Shown here in pieces: positions 8,685 through 18,274 of a stretch of DNA of 64,000 bases. The number at the start of each line of letters is the position of its first letter. The first letter of the stretch is position 1. Origin of the DNA: Bradyrhizobiaceae bacterium (GTDB taxonomy: Bacteria; Pseudomonadota; Alphaproteobacteria; Rhizobiales; Xanthobacteraceae); contig CANKHA010000001.1 in NCBI GenBank assembly GCA_947481685.1, forward strand, positions 1 through 64,000, in the 5' to 3' direction. The position numbers were made by a program, and so were the translations under genes. Below the pieces are notes generated by a model. That model made no database searches and had not been told where the DNA came from. It saw only the letters and a program-made list of their open reading frames with translations.

Positions 8685-9920
8685 ATGGTCCGAATGCGCT
8701 TTCCCTCGCCAATCCGCCGATTCTTGCAGTTTTTGGTGTCCAGGCCGCTGGTTTCCCGGCGGATTTGGCTCTGCGCCGTGCTCTTTGGCTTTGCCAGTCT
8801 GGGGGCTGCCTGCTCCGGCATGGGCGATATCAATCAGCTCCTGAACCAGCAGCCTGCCGGTCCGCCGGAGCAACCGAGCGTGGTCGGCACCGGCCAGATC
8901 AAGGTCGGGCTCATCCTGCCGCTGTCCGCGGGCGGCAATGCCGGCGTCGCGGCGCAGTCGATGAAGAATGCCGCCGAGATGGCGCTCGCCGAATTCAACA
9001 ATCCCGATATTCAGTTGCTGGCGAAGGATGACGGCGGCCGGTCGCTTGGCGCATCGTCCGCGACGCAGCAGGCAATATCCGAAGGCGCGGAAATTATTCT
9101 CGGTCCGCTGTTCGCCCAGTCGGTTTCCGCCACCGGCCAGATCGCGCGACAAAGTAATCGGCCGGTGATTGCATTCTCGACAGACACCAACGTCGCCTCG
9201 CGTGGCGTTTATCTTTTGAGTTTCCTGCCGCAGTCCGATGTCGATCGCATCGTTGCCCACGCGGCCAGTGCCGGCAAACGCTCCTTTATTGGCATGGTGC
9301 CTGACAATGCCTATGGCACCGTGGTGGAAGCAGCCTTCAACGAAGCCGTTGCACGTCGCGGTGGGCGCATCGTCGCGCTGCAACGCTATCCGCTCGACAA
9401 AGGACAACGCGCAACTGCGATTGCTTCCGTAGCGCAAGCGGCGGCATCGGCGGATGCGTTGTTCATTCCCGACGGACCGGATGCTTCCGAGCTGGTCGGT
9501 GCGCTAGCAGCGCAAGGCGTGAACGTGAAGCGCTTGCAACTCCTCGGCAGCGGCCTCTGGGACGATCCGAGCGTTGCAGCTTCGACGGCGCTTCAGGGTG
9601 GCTGGTATCCTGCGCCCGATCCGAAGGGCTACAGCAATTTCGTCGCGCGTTATCGCAAACGCTTCAACCAGGATCCGGTGCGCACGGCGACGCTGTCCTA
9701 CGACGCCGTCGCGCTGGTTGCCGCTCTGGTGAAAACGCGGGGCGCGGATAGATTCTCCGAAGCGACGCTGTCCGCAAGCTCAGGCTTTGCCGGCATCGAC
9801 GGCATCTTCCGCTTCCGTGCAGATGGCACCAATGAGCGCGGCCTTGCGGTCATGCGCGTCACGCCGTCCGGGGGTGCGCAGATTGCGCCGCCGCCGCGCG
9901 CCTTCAACTCTCCCAACTAA
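8685..9920 (+). CDS. LpoA-like penicillin-binding protein activator (periplasmic-binding fold lipoprotein)
   Basis: A 411-residue exported protein. After a long N-terminal region it has a hydrophobic signal ending GAACSG (Cys about 43), a lipobox-like site, then a type I periplasmic-binding fold: KVGLILPLSAGGNAGVAAQSMKNA, GAEIILGPLF, NRPVIAFSTD and GMVPDNAYG. This combination next to rsmI is the usual genomic setting of LpoA-type activators of peptidoglycan synthases, although the fold is also that of leucine-type ABC receptors. No permease genes are adjacent, which favours the LpoA assignment. Its stop is one base from the convergent hemW stop. Confidence 0.8.
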   Translation: MVRMRFPSPIRRFLQFLVSRPLVSRRIWLCAVLFGFASLGAACSGMGDINQLLNQQPAGPPEQPSVVGTGQIKVGLILPLSAGGNAGVAAQSMKNAAEMALAEFNNPDIQLLAKDDGGRSLGASSATQQAISEGAEIILGPLFAQSVSATGQIARQSNRPVIAFSTDTNVASRGVYLLSFLPQSDVDRIVAHAASAGKRSFIGMVPDNAYGTVVEAAFNEAVARRGGRIVALQRYPLDKGQRATAIASVAQAAASADALFIPDGPDASELVGALAAQGVNVKRLQLLGSGLWDDPSVAASTALQGGWYPAPDPKGYSNFVARYRKRFNQDPVRTATLSYDAVALVAALVKTRGADRFSEATLSASSGFAGIDGIFRFRADGTNERGLAVMRVTPSGGAQIAPPPRAFNSPN

Positions 9921-9921
9921 T

Positions 9922-11079
9922 TCAAGCAGCCAGGTCTGCGACCACGGCGTCCAGCACAGGAAAACCGATCTGCGTCACGCGCAGCCGCCCGTCGGGCATG
10001 GTTTCCAGCGCGCCTTCTTCATGCAGGATGCTGACGCGCTTCGGGTCGAGCGTCCGTCCGGTGAGGGTCTCGTAGCGTTTGGGATCGATGCCTTCGGTCA
10101 GGCGAAGCCCCATCAGCAGGAATTCGTCGGCCTGCTCCTCGCGTGTGAGCGAGTCATCCGTAATCAGTCCATGGCCGAGCGACTCGACGCGCATCAGCCA
10201 CGCCTCCGGACGCTTCTCGGTCGCCGTGGCTTGCCGCACGCCATCGATGTCGAGGCGGCCATGCGCGCCGGGTCCGATGCCGGCATATTCATGCGCACGC
10301 CAGTAAACCAGATTGTGCCGGCACTCCGAGCCCGGCCGCGCATGGTTTGAGACTTCGTAGGCGGGTAAGCCGGCCTGCGCGCAAATTTCCTGCGTGATGT
10401 CGTAGAGATCGCGCCCGAGATCTTCATCGGGAATGACCAGCTTGCGGCTCTTTTGCAGAGCGTAGAACGGTGTCTCCGGTTCGATCGTGAGCTGATAGAG
10501 CGACAGGTGCTCCGCAGCCTCGGAGATTGCGCGCTTGAGTTCTTCCGCCCAGGCCTGCGTCGTTTGTTTGGGCCGCGCATAAATCAGATCGAAGGAATAG
10601 CGGTCGAAGATCGAGCGCGCGACCGCAACGGCATCGAGCGCTTCCTGCGTCGAATGCAAACGGCCAAGCTCTTTCAGCGACGCATCGTTAAGGGCCTGCA
10701 CGCCGAGCGAAACGCGATTGACGCCGGCGGCGCGATAGCCGCGAAAGCGTGTCGCATCGACGCTGGTGGGATTGGCTTCAAGCGTGACTTCGACACCGCG
10801 CGCGACGGTCCAATGTTTGGCAATCGCATCGAGAATCGCCTGAACGGTGGATGGCTGCATCAGCGATGGCGTGCCGCCGCCGAAGAAAATGGTCGAGACC
10901 TCGCGTCCCGGCACGCGCTGCGCTGTTGCGGCGATCTCCGATTCGAACGCCTTGATGTAACGCGCCTCGTCAATGCCGCCGTGACGCACATGGCTGTTGA
11001 AGTCGCAATACGGGCACTTCGACAGACAAAACGGCCAGTGCACATAGACGCCGAAGGCGGGTTGCTGTGTTAACGACAT
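9922..11079 (-). CDS. hemW: Radical SAM heme chaperone HemW
   Basis: A 385-residue radical SAM protein with C18, C22 and C25 in CLSKCPYCDF, the CX3CX2C cluster ligand set, preceded by GVYVHWPF. Other landmarks are FGGGTPSL, EANPTS and GVQALND. These match HemW (formerly annotated as oxygen-independent coproporphyrinogen oxidase). HemW lacks the extra N-terminal and C-terminal features of true HemN and delivers heme to respiratory targets. Last gene of the minus-strand rph-rdgB-hemW group, 84 bp after rdgB. Confidence 0.92.
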   Translation of the reverse strand: MSLTQQPAFGVYVHWPFCLSKCPYCDFNSHVRHGGIDEARYIKAFESEIAATAQRVPGREVSTIFFGGGTPSLMQPSTVQAILDAIAKHWTVARGVEVTLEANPTSVDATRFRGYRAAGVNRVSLGVQALNDASLKELGRLHSTQEALDAVAVARSIFDRYSFDLIYARPKQTTQAWAEELKRAISEAAEHLSLYQLTIEPETPFYALQKSRKLVIPDEDLGRDLYDITQEICAQAGLPAYEVSNHARPGSECRHNLVYWRAHEYAGIGPGAHGRLDIDGVRQATATEKRPEAWLMRVESLGHGLITDDSLTREEQADEFLLMGLRLTEGIDPKRYETLTGRTLDPKRVSILHEEGALETMPDGRLRVTQIGFPVLDAVVADLAA

Positions 11080-11163
11080 GATAACCTTATAGGCCGCGCG
11101 AGCCTGTGTTTACAGGCCCATTTGAAAACTCATCTGTGACAAGTCGTTAAAATTTTAGCGATC

Positions 11164-11802
11164 TCAGCGCTTCAGGCAGGCATCCGCGAGTTTCACGAAA
11201 GCACGGGCGCGATGCGACAGGCCTTTGCCCTTCGGCGGCAAACCATGTTTCTCATCGGCATCCATTTCACCGAATGTGCGGTTGTGGCCCTCGGGAAGAA
11301 ACACAGGATCGTAACCGAAACCAGCAGTGCCGCGTGGGGGCCAGACCAGCGTACCATCGACGCGGCCTTCAAACTCTTCCAGATGACCGTCAGGCCATGC
11401 GACACACAGCGCCGAGATGAAATGGGCGCGGCGGTCGGTGGTATTCTTCTCTTGCAGCAGGTCTTCGATCTTCTGCATCGCGGCAGTGAAGTCCTTGCTC
11501 TCGCCCGCCCAGCGCGCGGAATAGATTCCCGGTGCGCCGTCGAGCGCTTCAACCACGATGCCGGAATCGTCGGCAAAAGCGGGCAGCTTTGCCGTTCGTG
11601 CTGCGGCTCCCGCCTTGATGCGGGCATTGGCGCGAAAAGTCGTGCCTGTTTCATCCGGCTCAATAAGGCCGAGTTCTCCCGCAGACACCGCTTCAATCCC
11701 GTAGGGCGCGAGCAGTTCGCGCATCTCGCGCAGCTTGCCTGCGTTATGCGTCGCGATGACGATCTTGCCTTCGATGCGACGATGCATCGGTGACGGGCTC
11801 AC
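11164..11802 (-). CDS. rdgB: RdgB/HAM1 family non-canonical purine NTP pyrophosphatase
   Basis: A 212-residue enzyme that hydrolyses dITP, XTP and related triphosphates to monophosphates, keeping deaminated purines out of DNA. It shows the family blocks [35 protein letters not shown] and [11 protein letters not shown]. Start: GTG 11802 overlaps the rph TGA as GTGA; an ATG five codons in is the alternative. Rph-rdgB pairing is common in alphaproteobacteria. Confidence 0.93.
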   Translation of the reverse strand: MSPSPMHRRIEGKIVIATHNAGKLREMRELLAPYGIEAVSAGELGLIEPDETGTTFRANARIKAGAAARTAKLPAFADDSGIVVEALDGAPGIYSARWAGESKDFTAAMQKIEDLLQEKNTTDRRAHFISALCVAWPDGHLEEFEGRVDGTLVWPPRGTAGFGYDPVFLPEGHNRTFGEMDADEKHGLPPKGKGLSHRARAFVKLADACLKR

Positions 11803-12515
11803 GTCACCGCCATCTTCTGCAGATCGACCAGCTTGCTAATGCCTTTGCGCGCCAGCGCCAGCAGGCCGAGGAATTGTTCTTCGGTGAACGGTACTTTTTC
11901 CGCGGTGCCCTGAATTTCCACGATGTTGCCCGTGCCGGTCATCACGAAGTTGGCGTCGGTATCGGCTTCGGAATCTTCCGCGTAATCCAGATCGAGCACC
12001 GGCGCGCCGTTGTGAATGCCGCAGGAAATGGCTGCGATATGATCCTTGATCACTTCGCCGCGCGTCAGCATTTCGCGTGCCTTCATCCAGGCGATGCAGT
12101 CATGCAGCGCGACCCAGGCGCCGGTAATGGAAGCGGTGCGGGTGCCGCCGTCGGCCTGGATCACGTCGCAATCGACCGTGATCTGGCGTTCGCCCAGCGC
12201 GGGAAGATCGATCACGGTACGCAGCGAACGCCCAATCAGGCGCTGGATCTCGACCGTGCGGCCACTCTGCTTGCCGGCGGAAGCTTCACGCCGGGTGCGG
12301 TCCGAAGTCGCGCGCGGCAGCATGCCGTATTCCGCAGTAACCCACCCGCGCTGCTGGCCTTTCAGCCATGGCGGCAGGCGATCCTCCAGCGTGGCGGTGA
12401 CCAGCACATGGGTGTCGCCGAATTTCACGAAACAGGAGCCCTCGGCGTATTTGACGACGCCGCGTTCGAGGGACACGGCGCGGAGCTCGTCGGGTTGTCG
12501 TCGGCTCGGCCGCAT
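11799..12515 (-). CDS. rph: Ribonuclease PH
   Basis: A 238-residue phosphorolytic 3'-exoribonuclease that trims tRNA 3' ends, exactly the usual length. Diagnostic segments are [12 protein letters not shown] at the N-terminus, [24 protein letters not shown] and [18 protein letters not shown]. The ATG at 12515 follows AAGGAGA at 7 nt; an upstream in-frame extension lacks a ribosome site. It is divergent from hrcA, with about 150 bp between the starts. Confidence 0.95.
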   Translation of the reverse strand: MRPSRRQPDELRAVSLERGVVKYAEGSCFVKFGDTHVLVTATLEDRLPPWLKGQQRGWVTAEYGMLPRATSDRTRREASAGKQSGRTVEIQRLIGRSLRTVIDLPALGERQITVDCDVIQADGGTRTASITGAWVALHDCIAWMKAREMLTRGEVIKDHIAAISCGIHNGAPVLDLDYAEDSEADTDANFVMTGTGNIVEIQGTAEKVPFTEEQFLGLLALARKGISKLVDLQKMAVT

Positions 12516-12666
12516 GTGAAATCTCCTTGAAGTCAGCCGGAAAATCACCGGCGGAACGCTTTTAGGTGGCGGGGCAGGCGGGGACAAGACCGTATTTGGC
12601 CGGGGCTTGCGAGCTTTAGTTTAATGCTTGCGCAGGTGTGTCCGGATGGACAACTTAGGAGCCATC

Positions 12667-13749
12667 ATGTCCCAGGATGTTCCCATCGGCTCGACGCAGG
12701 TGAGCCTTGCTCAACTCAATGAGCGTTCGCGGGAAATTTTCCGCCAGATCGTGGAAAATTATCTCGCGACCGGTGAACCCATGGGCTCGCGACATATCTC
12801 GCGCCTGATCCCGATGACGCTGTCGCCCGCCTCGGTGCGCAACGTGATGTCGGACCTTGAGCAGCTGGGGCTGGTCTACGCGCCGCACACCTCGGCGGGC
12901 CGCCGGCCGACGGAGCTGGGGCTTCGCTTTTTCGTCGATGCCCTGATGCAGATCGGCGATGTAACCGAACAGGAGCGCCGTGCGATCGAATCGCAGGTCG
13001 CTGCCGCCGGTTCTGCAAAATCCGTCGAGTCGGTGCTGACCGAGGCGTCGTCATTGCTGTCGGGTCTCACTCGATCCGCGGGTGTGGTGCTCGCCGCCAA
13101 GGTGAATACGCGGCTCAAACACATTGAATTTGTGCGGCTCGATCCGGAGCGCGCGCTTGCGGTGCTGGTGGCCGAAGACGGTCAGGTGGAAAACCGTATT
13201 CTTGCTATTCCGGCAGGCCTTCCGACAGCGTCGCTGACGGAGGCGAGCAATTTTCTCAATTCCCGGATTCGCGGCAAGACGCTGGCCGACACCAAGGCCG
13301 ATATCGACCGCGCGATGGAATCCGGCAAGGCGGAGCTCGATGAACTGACCCAGAAAGTCATCTCGGCCGGCCTTGCGAGCTGGTCCGGCGGCGAGAACGA
13401 TGCCCGGCAACTGATCGTGCGTGGCCACGCCAATCTGCTCGACGACCTCAAGGCGTTGGAAGACCTGGAGCGTGTGCGGCTGTTATTTGATGACCTCGAA
13501 ACCAAGCGCGGCGTGGCCGATATTCTGGGGCGGGCGGAGCAGGCGGATGGCATGCGCATCTTCATCGGCTCGGAAAACAACCTGTTTTCGCTGTCGGGCT
13601 CATCCACCATCATTTCGCCCTACCGCGACGCCGCTGGCCGTATTGTCGGGGTGATCGGGGTGATCGGACCGACCCGGCTGAACTACGCCCGGGTGATCCC
13701 GATGGTCGATTACACCGCCAAGGTGGTCGGTAAGTTGCTTGGAACATAG
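12667..13749 (+). CDS. hrcA: Heat-inducible transcription repressor HrcA
   Basis: A 360-residue repressor with an N-terminal winged helix ([24 protein letters not shown] is the recognisable start; [16 protein letters not shown] is the recognition segment) and a C-terminal GAF-like domain ending in [17 protein letters not shown]. HrcA binds CIRCE operators, usually before groESL; no CIRCE palindrome is visible in this window, so its target lies elsewhere. ATG 12667 has AGGAG just upstream. Its stop is 6 bp from a large composite palindrome that separates it from grpE. Confidence 0.94.
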   Translation: MSQDVPIGSTQVSLAQLNERSREIFRQIVENYLATGEPMGSRHISRLIPMTLSPASVRNVMSDLEQLGLVYAPHTSAGRRPTELGLRFFVDALMQIGDVTEQERRAIESQVAAAGSAKSVESVLTEASSLLSGLTRSAGVVLAAKVNTRLKHIEFVRLDPERALAVLVAEDGQVENRILAIPAGLPTASLTEASNFLNSRIRGKTLADTKADIDRAMESGKAELDELTQKVISAGLASWSGGENDARQLIVRGHANLLDDLKALEDLERVRLLFDDLETKRGVADILGRAEQADGMRIFIGSENNLFSLSGSSTIISPYRDAAGRIVGVIGVIGPTRLNYARVIPMVDYTAKVVGKLLGT

Positions 13750-13755
13750 TGGTAC

Positions 13756-13920
13756 CTAGTGTCCCGAATCCGAAGTTTGCACCCCTTTGCCGCGCATCCT
13801 CTGCGAACTTCGGATTCAAAGGGACACTAGAAAATCTATGGTTTGTGGCGTGGCTTTGGTTCAGGAGTTCCCTCCTGACCCGGCAGCAAAGGGAGGGGAA
13901 CCCCTGAACCGCCACGCCGC
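13756..13920. repeat. Composite two-hairpin intergenic element, copy 1
   Basis: Module A (13756-13830): CTAGTGTCCC pairs with GGGACACTAG and the inner GAATCCGAAGTT with AACTTCGGATTC; an unpaired AAA sits on the right arm. Module B (13845-13920): a GGCGTGGC...GGTTCAGGAGTTC arm pairs with its near-perfect complement on the right. About 14 A/T-rich bases separate the modules. The same two-module plan recurs at 31371-31538 with different bases. It fills most of the hrcA-grpE gap and begins 6 bp after the hrcA stop. Confidence 0.85.
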
Positions 13921-13983
13921 TTGATTTTTACCCTTTGAAGCCTGATATCCCGGTATCAGAGGCATGGATTGATTGAAGCAAGA

Positions 13984-14562
13984 ATGACGGACGAGAACGC
14001 ACAACCCCCGCAAGAAGAATTAGCCGTAGCGACCGAGCAGGCTCAACTGGATGAGCAGCTTGTCGTTGCCATGCAGGAATCCGTGGAGCTCAAGGACAAG
14101 GTCCTTCGCACGCTTGCCGAGATGGAGAATCTCCGCCGGCGCACCGAGCGCGAGGTGGGTGACGCGCGTACTTATGGCATCGCGAGCTTCGCCCGCGACG
14201 TGCTCAGCATTGCCGACAACATGCAGCGCGCGCTCGACGCGGCGCAGCAGGAATTGAGCGGCTCCACCGATCCGGGGGTGAAGACGTTGCTGGAAGGCGT
14301 CGAGTTGACCGAGCGCGAATTGCTCAAGGCGCTGGAAAAGAACGGCGTGAAGCGCTTCGATCCGCAGGGCCAGAAGTTCGATCCCAATCTGCATCAGGCC
14401 ATGTATGAAGTGCCGGATGCCTCCGTGCCTTCAGGTATGGTGATGCAGGTGATCCAGCCCGGCTACATGATCGGCGAGCGCATGCTGCGGCCCGCTCTGG
14501 TGGCGGTGTCGAAGGGCGGCGCGAAGGCGGTGCCCGGCGCGCAGCAGGATACGACCGCTTAG
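13984..14562 (+). CDS. grpE: Nucleotide exchange factor GrpE
   Basis: A 192-residue cofactor that releases ADP from DnaK. An acidic N-terminal tail is followed by a long coiled coil (residues about 20-80, with [20 protein letters not shown]) and the beta-wing domain ending in [18 protein letters not shown] chose ATG 13984; a TTG five codons upstream is possible but has no better ribosome site. It follows hrcA, separated by the composite palindrome, and is cut off from dnaK by a 4-kb minus-strand insertion. Confidence 0.94.
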   Translation: MTDENAQPPQEELAVATEQAQLDEQLVVAMQESVELKDKVLRTLAEMENLRRRTEREVGDARTYGIASFARDVLSIADNMQRALDAAQQELSGSTDPGVKTLLEGVELTERELLKALEKNGVKRFDPQGQKFDPNLHQAMYEVPDASVPSGMVMQVIQPGYMIGERMLRPALVAVSKGGAKAVPGAQQDTTA

Positions 14563-14570
14563 AGTTTGCT

Positions 14571-16091
14571 CTAAGCCGCGCGCTCGTCTTTCACGGAGAT
14601 TGTTTTCGGCACCAGGCGTTCGCTGCGCAGGGCTTCCTGCGCGCCTGAAGCGCCGGCCTCGTGATACTCGGCGTCCTCATTCACATCCCAGATATCGAAC
14701 ACGCGCTTGCCCGCCAGGATGTTCTTCGCCGTCAGCATGGCGGTCATCATGGCATGGTCCTGGTTGTTGTATTTGTGCATGCCGTTGCGGCCGACCATGT
14801 GCAGCGTCGGATAATCGGTCTCGAGGTTGAGACGGATCATCTCGACGTTGTGGCGATAAGCATCGTCATAAACGGGGTAGGCCTTGGGCTGACGCACCAC
14901 GCAGGCATCGACCACGTCACTCGCGGCAATCAGTCCGATGTGCGCGACTTCCTTTTTCGCGAGCGCGATCAGGTCTGCATCCGGCGCATTCCAAAGGCCG
15001 TCGCCCTCGAAGCAGAAATATTCGAGGCCAAGGCAGCTCATGCCTTCCGGCACCATCTCGGGCGACCATGAACGGAAATTCTGCACGCGGCCAACCTGCA
15101 CGGCAGGATCGTGGATGTAGATCCAGTTGTCGGGAAAGAGATTGGGCTTCTGCACCATCAGCGCGACCGTGAGGAAGTCGCGATAGCGCAATGCGCGGGC
15201 ATGCAGCACCGCCATCGGCGTCGGTGCAATTTTCTCCACCAGCTCACGCACCGGCGCGGAGCTGACGATGTGGTTCGCCGTGAAGGTTTCTGTGTTGCCG
15301 TCGACGGTTGAAACCTCGATCGTCCAGATGCCGTTGGCCTTGTCGAACGACAGGCGCTGCAATTCGCGGCCCATCAAAATCTTGCCACCACGTTCCGTGA
15401 TCTTGCGCGCGGCGGTTTCCCACATCATGCCGGGCCCGCGGCGCGGATACTGAAAACTTTCGATCAGCGTTTTCACCACCGGACCGCCCTTGCGGCCGAA
15501 GCCCTTCGGCAACAGCGCGCGCTTGAGCGCATTGAACACGGCGACGCCGAGATCGAGACCCTTGATGCGCTGCGCAGCCCAGTCGGCGGAGATGGCATCG
15601 CACGACATGCCCCACACCTTCTCGGTGTAGGTCTTGAAGAAGATCGAGAACAGTTTTTCGCCGAACTGGTTGCGCACCCATTGATGGAAGGTGCGCGCTT
15701 CGCTGATCGGAAACACCTTGGCCCAGGCGAAGGACAGCATGCAGGCGGCGCTCTTGAAGATGCCGAGATTGCGCAACGCTTCAAACGCGTTCAGCGGATA
15801 GGAATAAAATTTTCCGCCGTAATAGATGCGCGACAGGCGCGGGCGCTCGATGAAATCGTCCGGCAGAATTTCCTGCCAGAGATCGACGACTTCCTTCGAC
15901 TTGGAAAAGAAACGATGGCCACCGATGTCGAACAGGAAATCCTTGTAGCGGACTGTGCGGCTGATGCCGCCGACATAGACCGGGTCTTTCTCGATCACGA
16001 GGACCGACGACATATCTTTCGTCAGGCAATAAGCCGTGGTCAGCCCGGCGGGGCCGGCACCGATGACAAAAACTTCTGCATCGACACTCAT
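14571..16091 (-). CDS. FAD-dependent oxidoreductase / UDP-galactopyranose mutase-like flavoenzyme
   Basis: A 506-residue protein with an N-terminal dinucleotide fold (VFVIGAGPAGLTTAYCL), then GGISRTVRYKDFLFDIGGHRFF, which resembles the GGH region of UDP-galactopyranose mutases and protoporphyrinogen-oxidase-like enzymes, and a C-terminal HMVGRNGMHKYNNQDHAM FAD-binding segment. It is cytosolic, with no signal peptide. The ATG at 16091 overlaps the gtrA stop (ATGA). Partnership with GtrA and a GT-C type protein suggests a role in surface glycan or lipid-linked sugar modification; the substrate is unknown. Confidence 0.75.
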   Translation of the reverse strand: MSVDAEVFVIGAGPAGLTTAYCLTKDMSSVLVIEKDPVYVGGISRTVRYKDFLFDIGGHRFFSKSKEVVDLWQEILPDDFIERPRLSRIYYGGKFYSYPLNAFEALRNLGIFKSAACMLSFAWAKVFPISEARTFHQWVRNQFGEKLFSIFFKTYTEKVWGMSCDAISADWAAQRIKGLDLGVAVFNALKRALLPKGFGRKGGPVVKTLIESFQYPRRGPGMMWETAARKITERGGKILMGRELQRLSFDKANGIWTIEVSTVDGNTETFTANHIVSSAPVRELVEKIAPTPMAVLHARALRYRDFLTVALMVQKPNLFPDNWIYIHDPAVQVGRVQNFRSWSPEMVPEGMSCLGLEYFCFEGDGLWNAPDADLIALAKKEVAHIGLIAASDVVDACVVRQPKAYPVYDDAYRHNVEMIRLNLETDYPTLHMVGRNGMHKYNNQDHAMMTAMLTAKNILAGKRVFDIWDVNEDAEYHEAGASGAQEALRSERLVPKTISVKDERAA

Positions 16092-16561
16092 GCGGCTTGC
16101 TCTGACTTCGGTTTGAACGCGAACAGGCGATGGCCGCAATAAGCGATCAGCGCGCCAAAGGCGGCGCCGATGAGCAATGCGGCCTGCGGCAGCGAAGACA
16201 ACACCGTCAGCACCAGCGTGGCGAAGATTGCATAGCTTGTGCTCTGGGCGGCGAGGGTAACGGCTGCATAGCGCATCGCCTCTTCGCCCTGACGGCGATG
16301 GCTGCGGTCGAAGGTGATCGCGCGGTTGAGCCGCCATGTCACCAAAGTTGCGGCCGCAACTGAAACTACACGTGCCTCAAGCGGATGCAGCCCCTGTGCA
16401 ACGAGTGCCGTGAACACGGAGAGGTCGGTGACCAGGCCCAGTCCGCCGACGCCGAGGAAGCGCATTGGCCGCGGCACCCGGGCTGCAAGAGCGAGCAGTT
16501 TGTCGGGTGGATGGATGCCGGAAGATGGGAATTCGCGGATCGCGGCTTTGCTGAGGATCAT
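16088..16561 (-). CDS. GtrA-family polyprenyl-linked sugar flippase-like membrane protein
   Basis: A 157-residue integral membrane protein with four predicted helices: FLGVGGLGLVTDLSVFTAL, ARVVSVAAATLVTW, SYAIFATLVLTVL and ALLIGAAFGALIAYCGH. The motifs MRFLGVGG, TWRLNRAITF and the C-terminal HRLFAFK are typical of GtrA proteins, which are thought to move polyprenyl-phosphate sugars across the inner membrane. It is translationally coupled to the flavoenzyme gene through an ATGA overlap. Confidence 0.85.
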   Translation of the reverse strand: MILSKAAIREFPSSGIHPPDKLLALAARVPRPMRFLGVGGLGLVTDLSVFTALVAQGLHPLEARVVSVAAATLVTWRLNRAITFDRSHRRQGEEAMRYAAVTLAAQSTSYAIFATLVLTVLSSLPQAALLIGAAFGALIAYCGHRLFAFKPKSEQAA

Positions 16562-16642
16562 TGGCTGATCCTTCGCAGAATTTCGTTAATGTGCGCCTTA
16601 ACGACCTGGACTATTCACCGCGCCTTGTAGGTTAATATGCGC

Positions 16643-18259
16643 TTAACGACGGGGTGACTCAGTTGGTGCTGCTGTCATCGGTCGACCGCAATTCAGGGAA
16701 GCCAGGATCTGTCGCAACTGGCGATAGGCGCGGAAAGCTTGTGGCGACGTGATGGCGGTCTTGTCGACACGCAAGCCGAACAGGTCGGCGTCACGACGGT
16801 CGAAGATCGCGACGTCATAGTCGCGACAAAGCCTGCCTACCTTGTCCTCGTCGAGATGGCCGAGAGCCATGACCTTGGGCGAATTCCGCAGGAACGGATC
16901 GTTGCGTGTCAGATCGATGCCATACCAGACATCGACTGGATCGATCAGCACGACCTGCGCGCTCGAATGCGCAATGGCTTCCGTTGCCGACAAATAGGGC
17001 GAGATGAAAGTGCGCGTCTGATAAGCGTACCAAGGGAAAATGACGAACAGCGATACGCACAGGCTTGTAAGCAGTGCGGCTGTCTGCCTTCGCGTCGGCC
17101 CTGTGCGTTCGGTCAAATAGATCCAGCCCTGCGCCGCGAGTAGAGAAGCGCTGCCGAGCAGGCCGTGCAGATAGCGATAACCCCAGCCGTGGCCCTGAAA
17201 CGGCACCAGGATCAACAAAACGCCGACGGTGAGGGCGAAACCCAATGCCAGGTCGCGCACCATCGTATTTTGCCGGCGGAAGGCAATGAAGCCGATCAGT
17301 GCCAGCGGAATGAGCAGCGGCGATTGCCAGGCCACGAAACGCAGGACAAGGAGTCCGACATTCGGAATCGTCGTCAGCAGGTTGTGCTCGACCATGTCGT
17401 CGATGTGACGAAGAAGATTCGCCATTCCGGCACCGGCGGATTGCATACTGGGCGCGCCGGTGCTCTTCAGAAGCAGGGTCCAGTAAAGTATCCAGAACAG
17501 ACAAATTGCAGCGTAAGCGGCGGCATAAAACGCTGCGAGCTTCCAGCGCCGCGAGCGTAATACGGTGAGGAGGAATGGCGCGGCAAACAGCGGATGGAAA
17601 GCAACCTGATGCAATCCGCAAGCTGCAAAGGCGACGCCGGCGGCGAGCGCGTGACTGGTCCTGGTGTCGCGCAGGAATAGCCAGAGCCATACGAGATTGA
17701 GCGCAAGATGCGCCGCCATGGCGTAAGGCGTCATCGCTGTCATGAGGAATTGCGACGAGCAGGCAAGCAGCAGAGTGCTGATAAGTGCCGCATCGGGACG
17801 TTCCGGCCATAGCCGCCGTGCGACGCCGTAGAGAGCGAGGAGCGCGACGGCGGACAGCACCGGCCCGGCAAGAGCCGAATCGCCCAACAGCATAAAGAGC
17901 GCCCGGATTCCGGCGTTCACCGGCAAGTAGGAAGACGCCCAGAAGTCGCCCCCCGGCACCTGCAGCATGAGCATCGGCTGCAGTGCCCCGACGTAGTCAC
18001 GCCATTCGGCGGCGACCGGGGCGATCAGGCGTCCGTTTGCGATGATCGTCGCATCGAACTCCGCCATGAACTCGTCGAATGACAGGGCAAAATGCCGGTA
18101 GACGAGATAGGTGCCTGCATAGCTTAGGCAGGCGGCCAAGATCGCGATCGCCCAGACAGGCCGCCAGCCCGCAAACCGCTCAAGCGATCCGGGATAAAGG
18201 GGCCGGGTCTCCGCCTTCAGCAATCGCTCGGCGGTGAGCAGGAGAAGGCTCAAAAGCAA
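16643..18259 (-). CDS. Multi-pass GT-C-fold-like membrane glycosyltransferase (possibly interrupted at its 5' end)
   Basis: About 538 residues with around ten hydrophobic segments and a luminal C-terminal domain. The early FALSFDEFMAEFD carries acidic residues after the first long helix, as in GT-C glycosyltransferases of the ArnT/PMT type that use polyprenyl-phosphate sugars. No strict family signature is seen. No ATG is available for the first 64 codons: the only initiators are TTG 18259 or TTG 18253, without a ribosome site. The same frame is open upstream to an ATG at 18439, broken only by one TAA at 18275-18277. The gene may therefore be a recent pseudogene; see 18275-18439. Confidence 0.6.
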   Translation of the reverse strand: MLLSLLLLTAERLLKAETRPLYPGSLERFAGWRPVWAIAILAACLSYAGTYLVYRHFALSFDEFMAEFDATIIANGRLIAPVAAEWRDYVGALQPMLMLQVPGGDFWASSYLPVNAGIRALFMLLGDSALAGPVLSAVALLALYGVARRLWPERPDAALISTLLLACSSQFLMTAMTPYAMAAHLALNLVWLWLFLRDTRTSHALAAGVAFAACGLHQVAFHPLFAAPFLLTVLRSRRWKLAAFYAAAYAAICLFWILYWTLLLKSTGAPSMQSAGAGMANLLRHIDDMVEHNLLTTIPNVGLLVLRFVAWQSPLLIPLALIGFIAFRRQNTMVRDLALGFALTVGVLLILVPFQGHGWGYRYLHGLLGSASLLAAQGWIYLTERTGPTRRQTAALLTSLCVSLFVIFPWYAYQTRTFISPYLSATEAIAHSSAQVVLIDPVDVWYGIDLTRNDPFLRNSPKVMALGHLDEDKVGRLCRDYDVAIFDRRDADLFGLRVDKTAITSPQAFRAYRQLRQILASLNCGRPMTAAPTESPRR

Positions 18260-18274
18260 AAGGACGGGGGCGTC

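Noticed and set aside
12516-12666. Possible CIRCE operator near hrcA
   Set aside because: No TTAGCACTC-N9-GAGTGCTAA-like inverted repeat was found here or upstream of grpE and dnaK.
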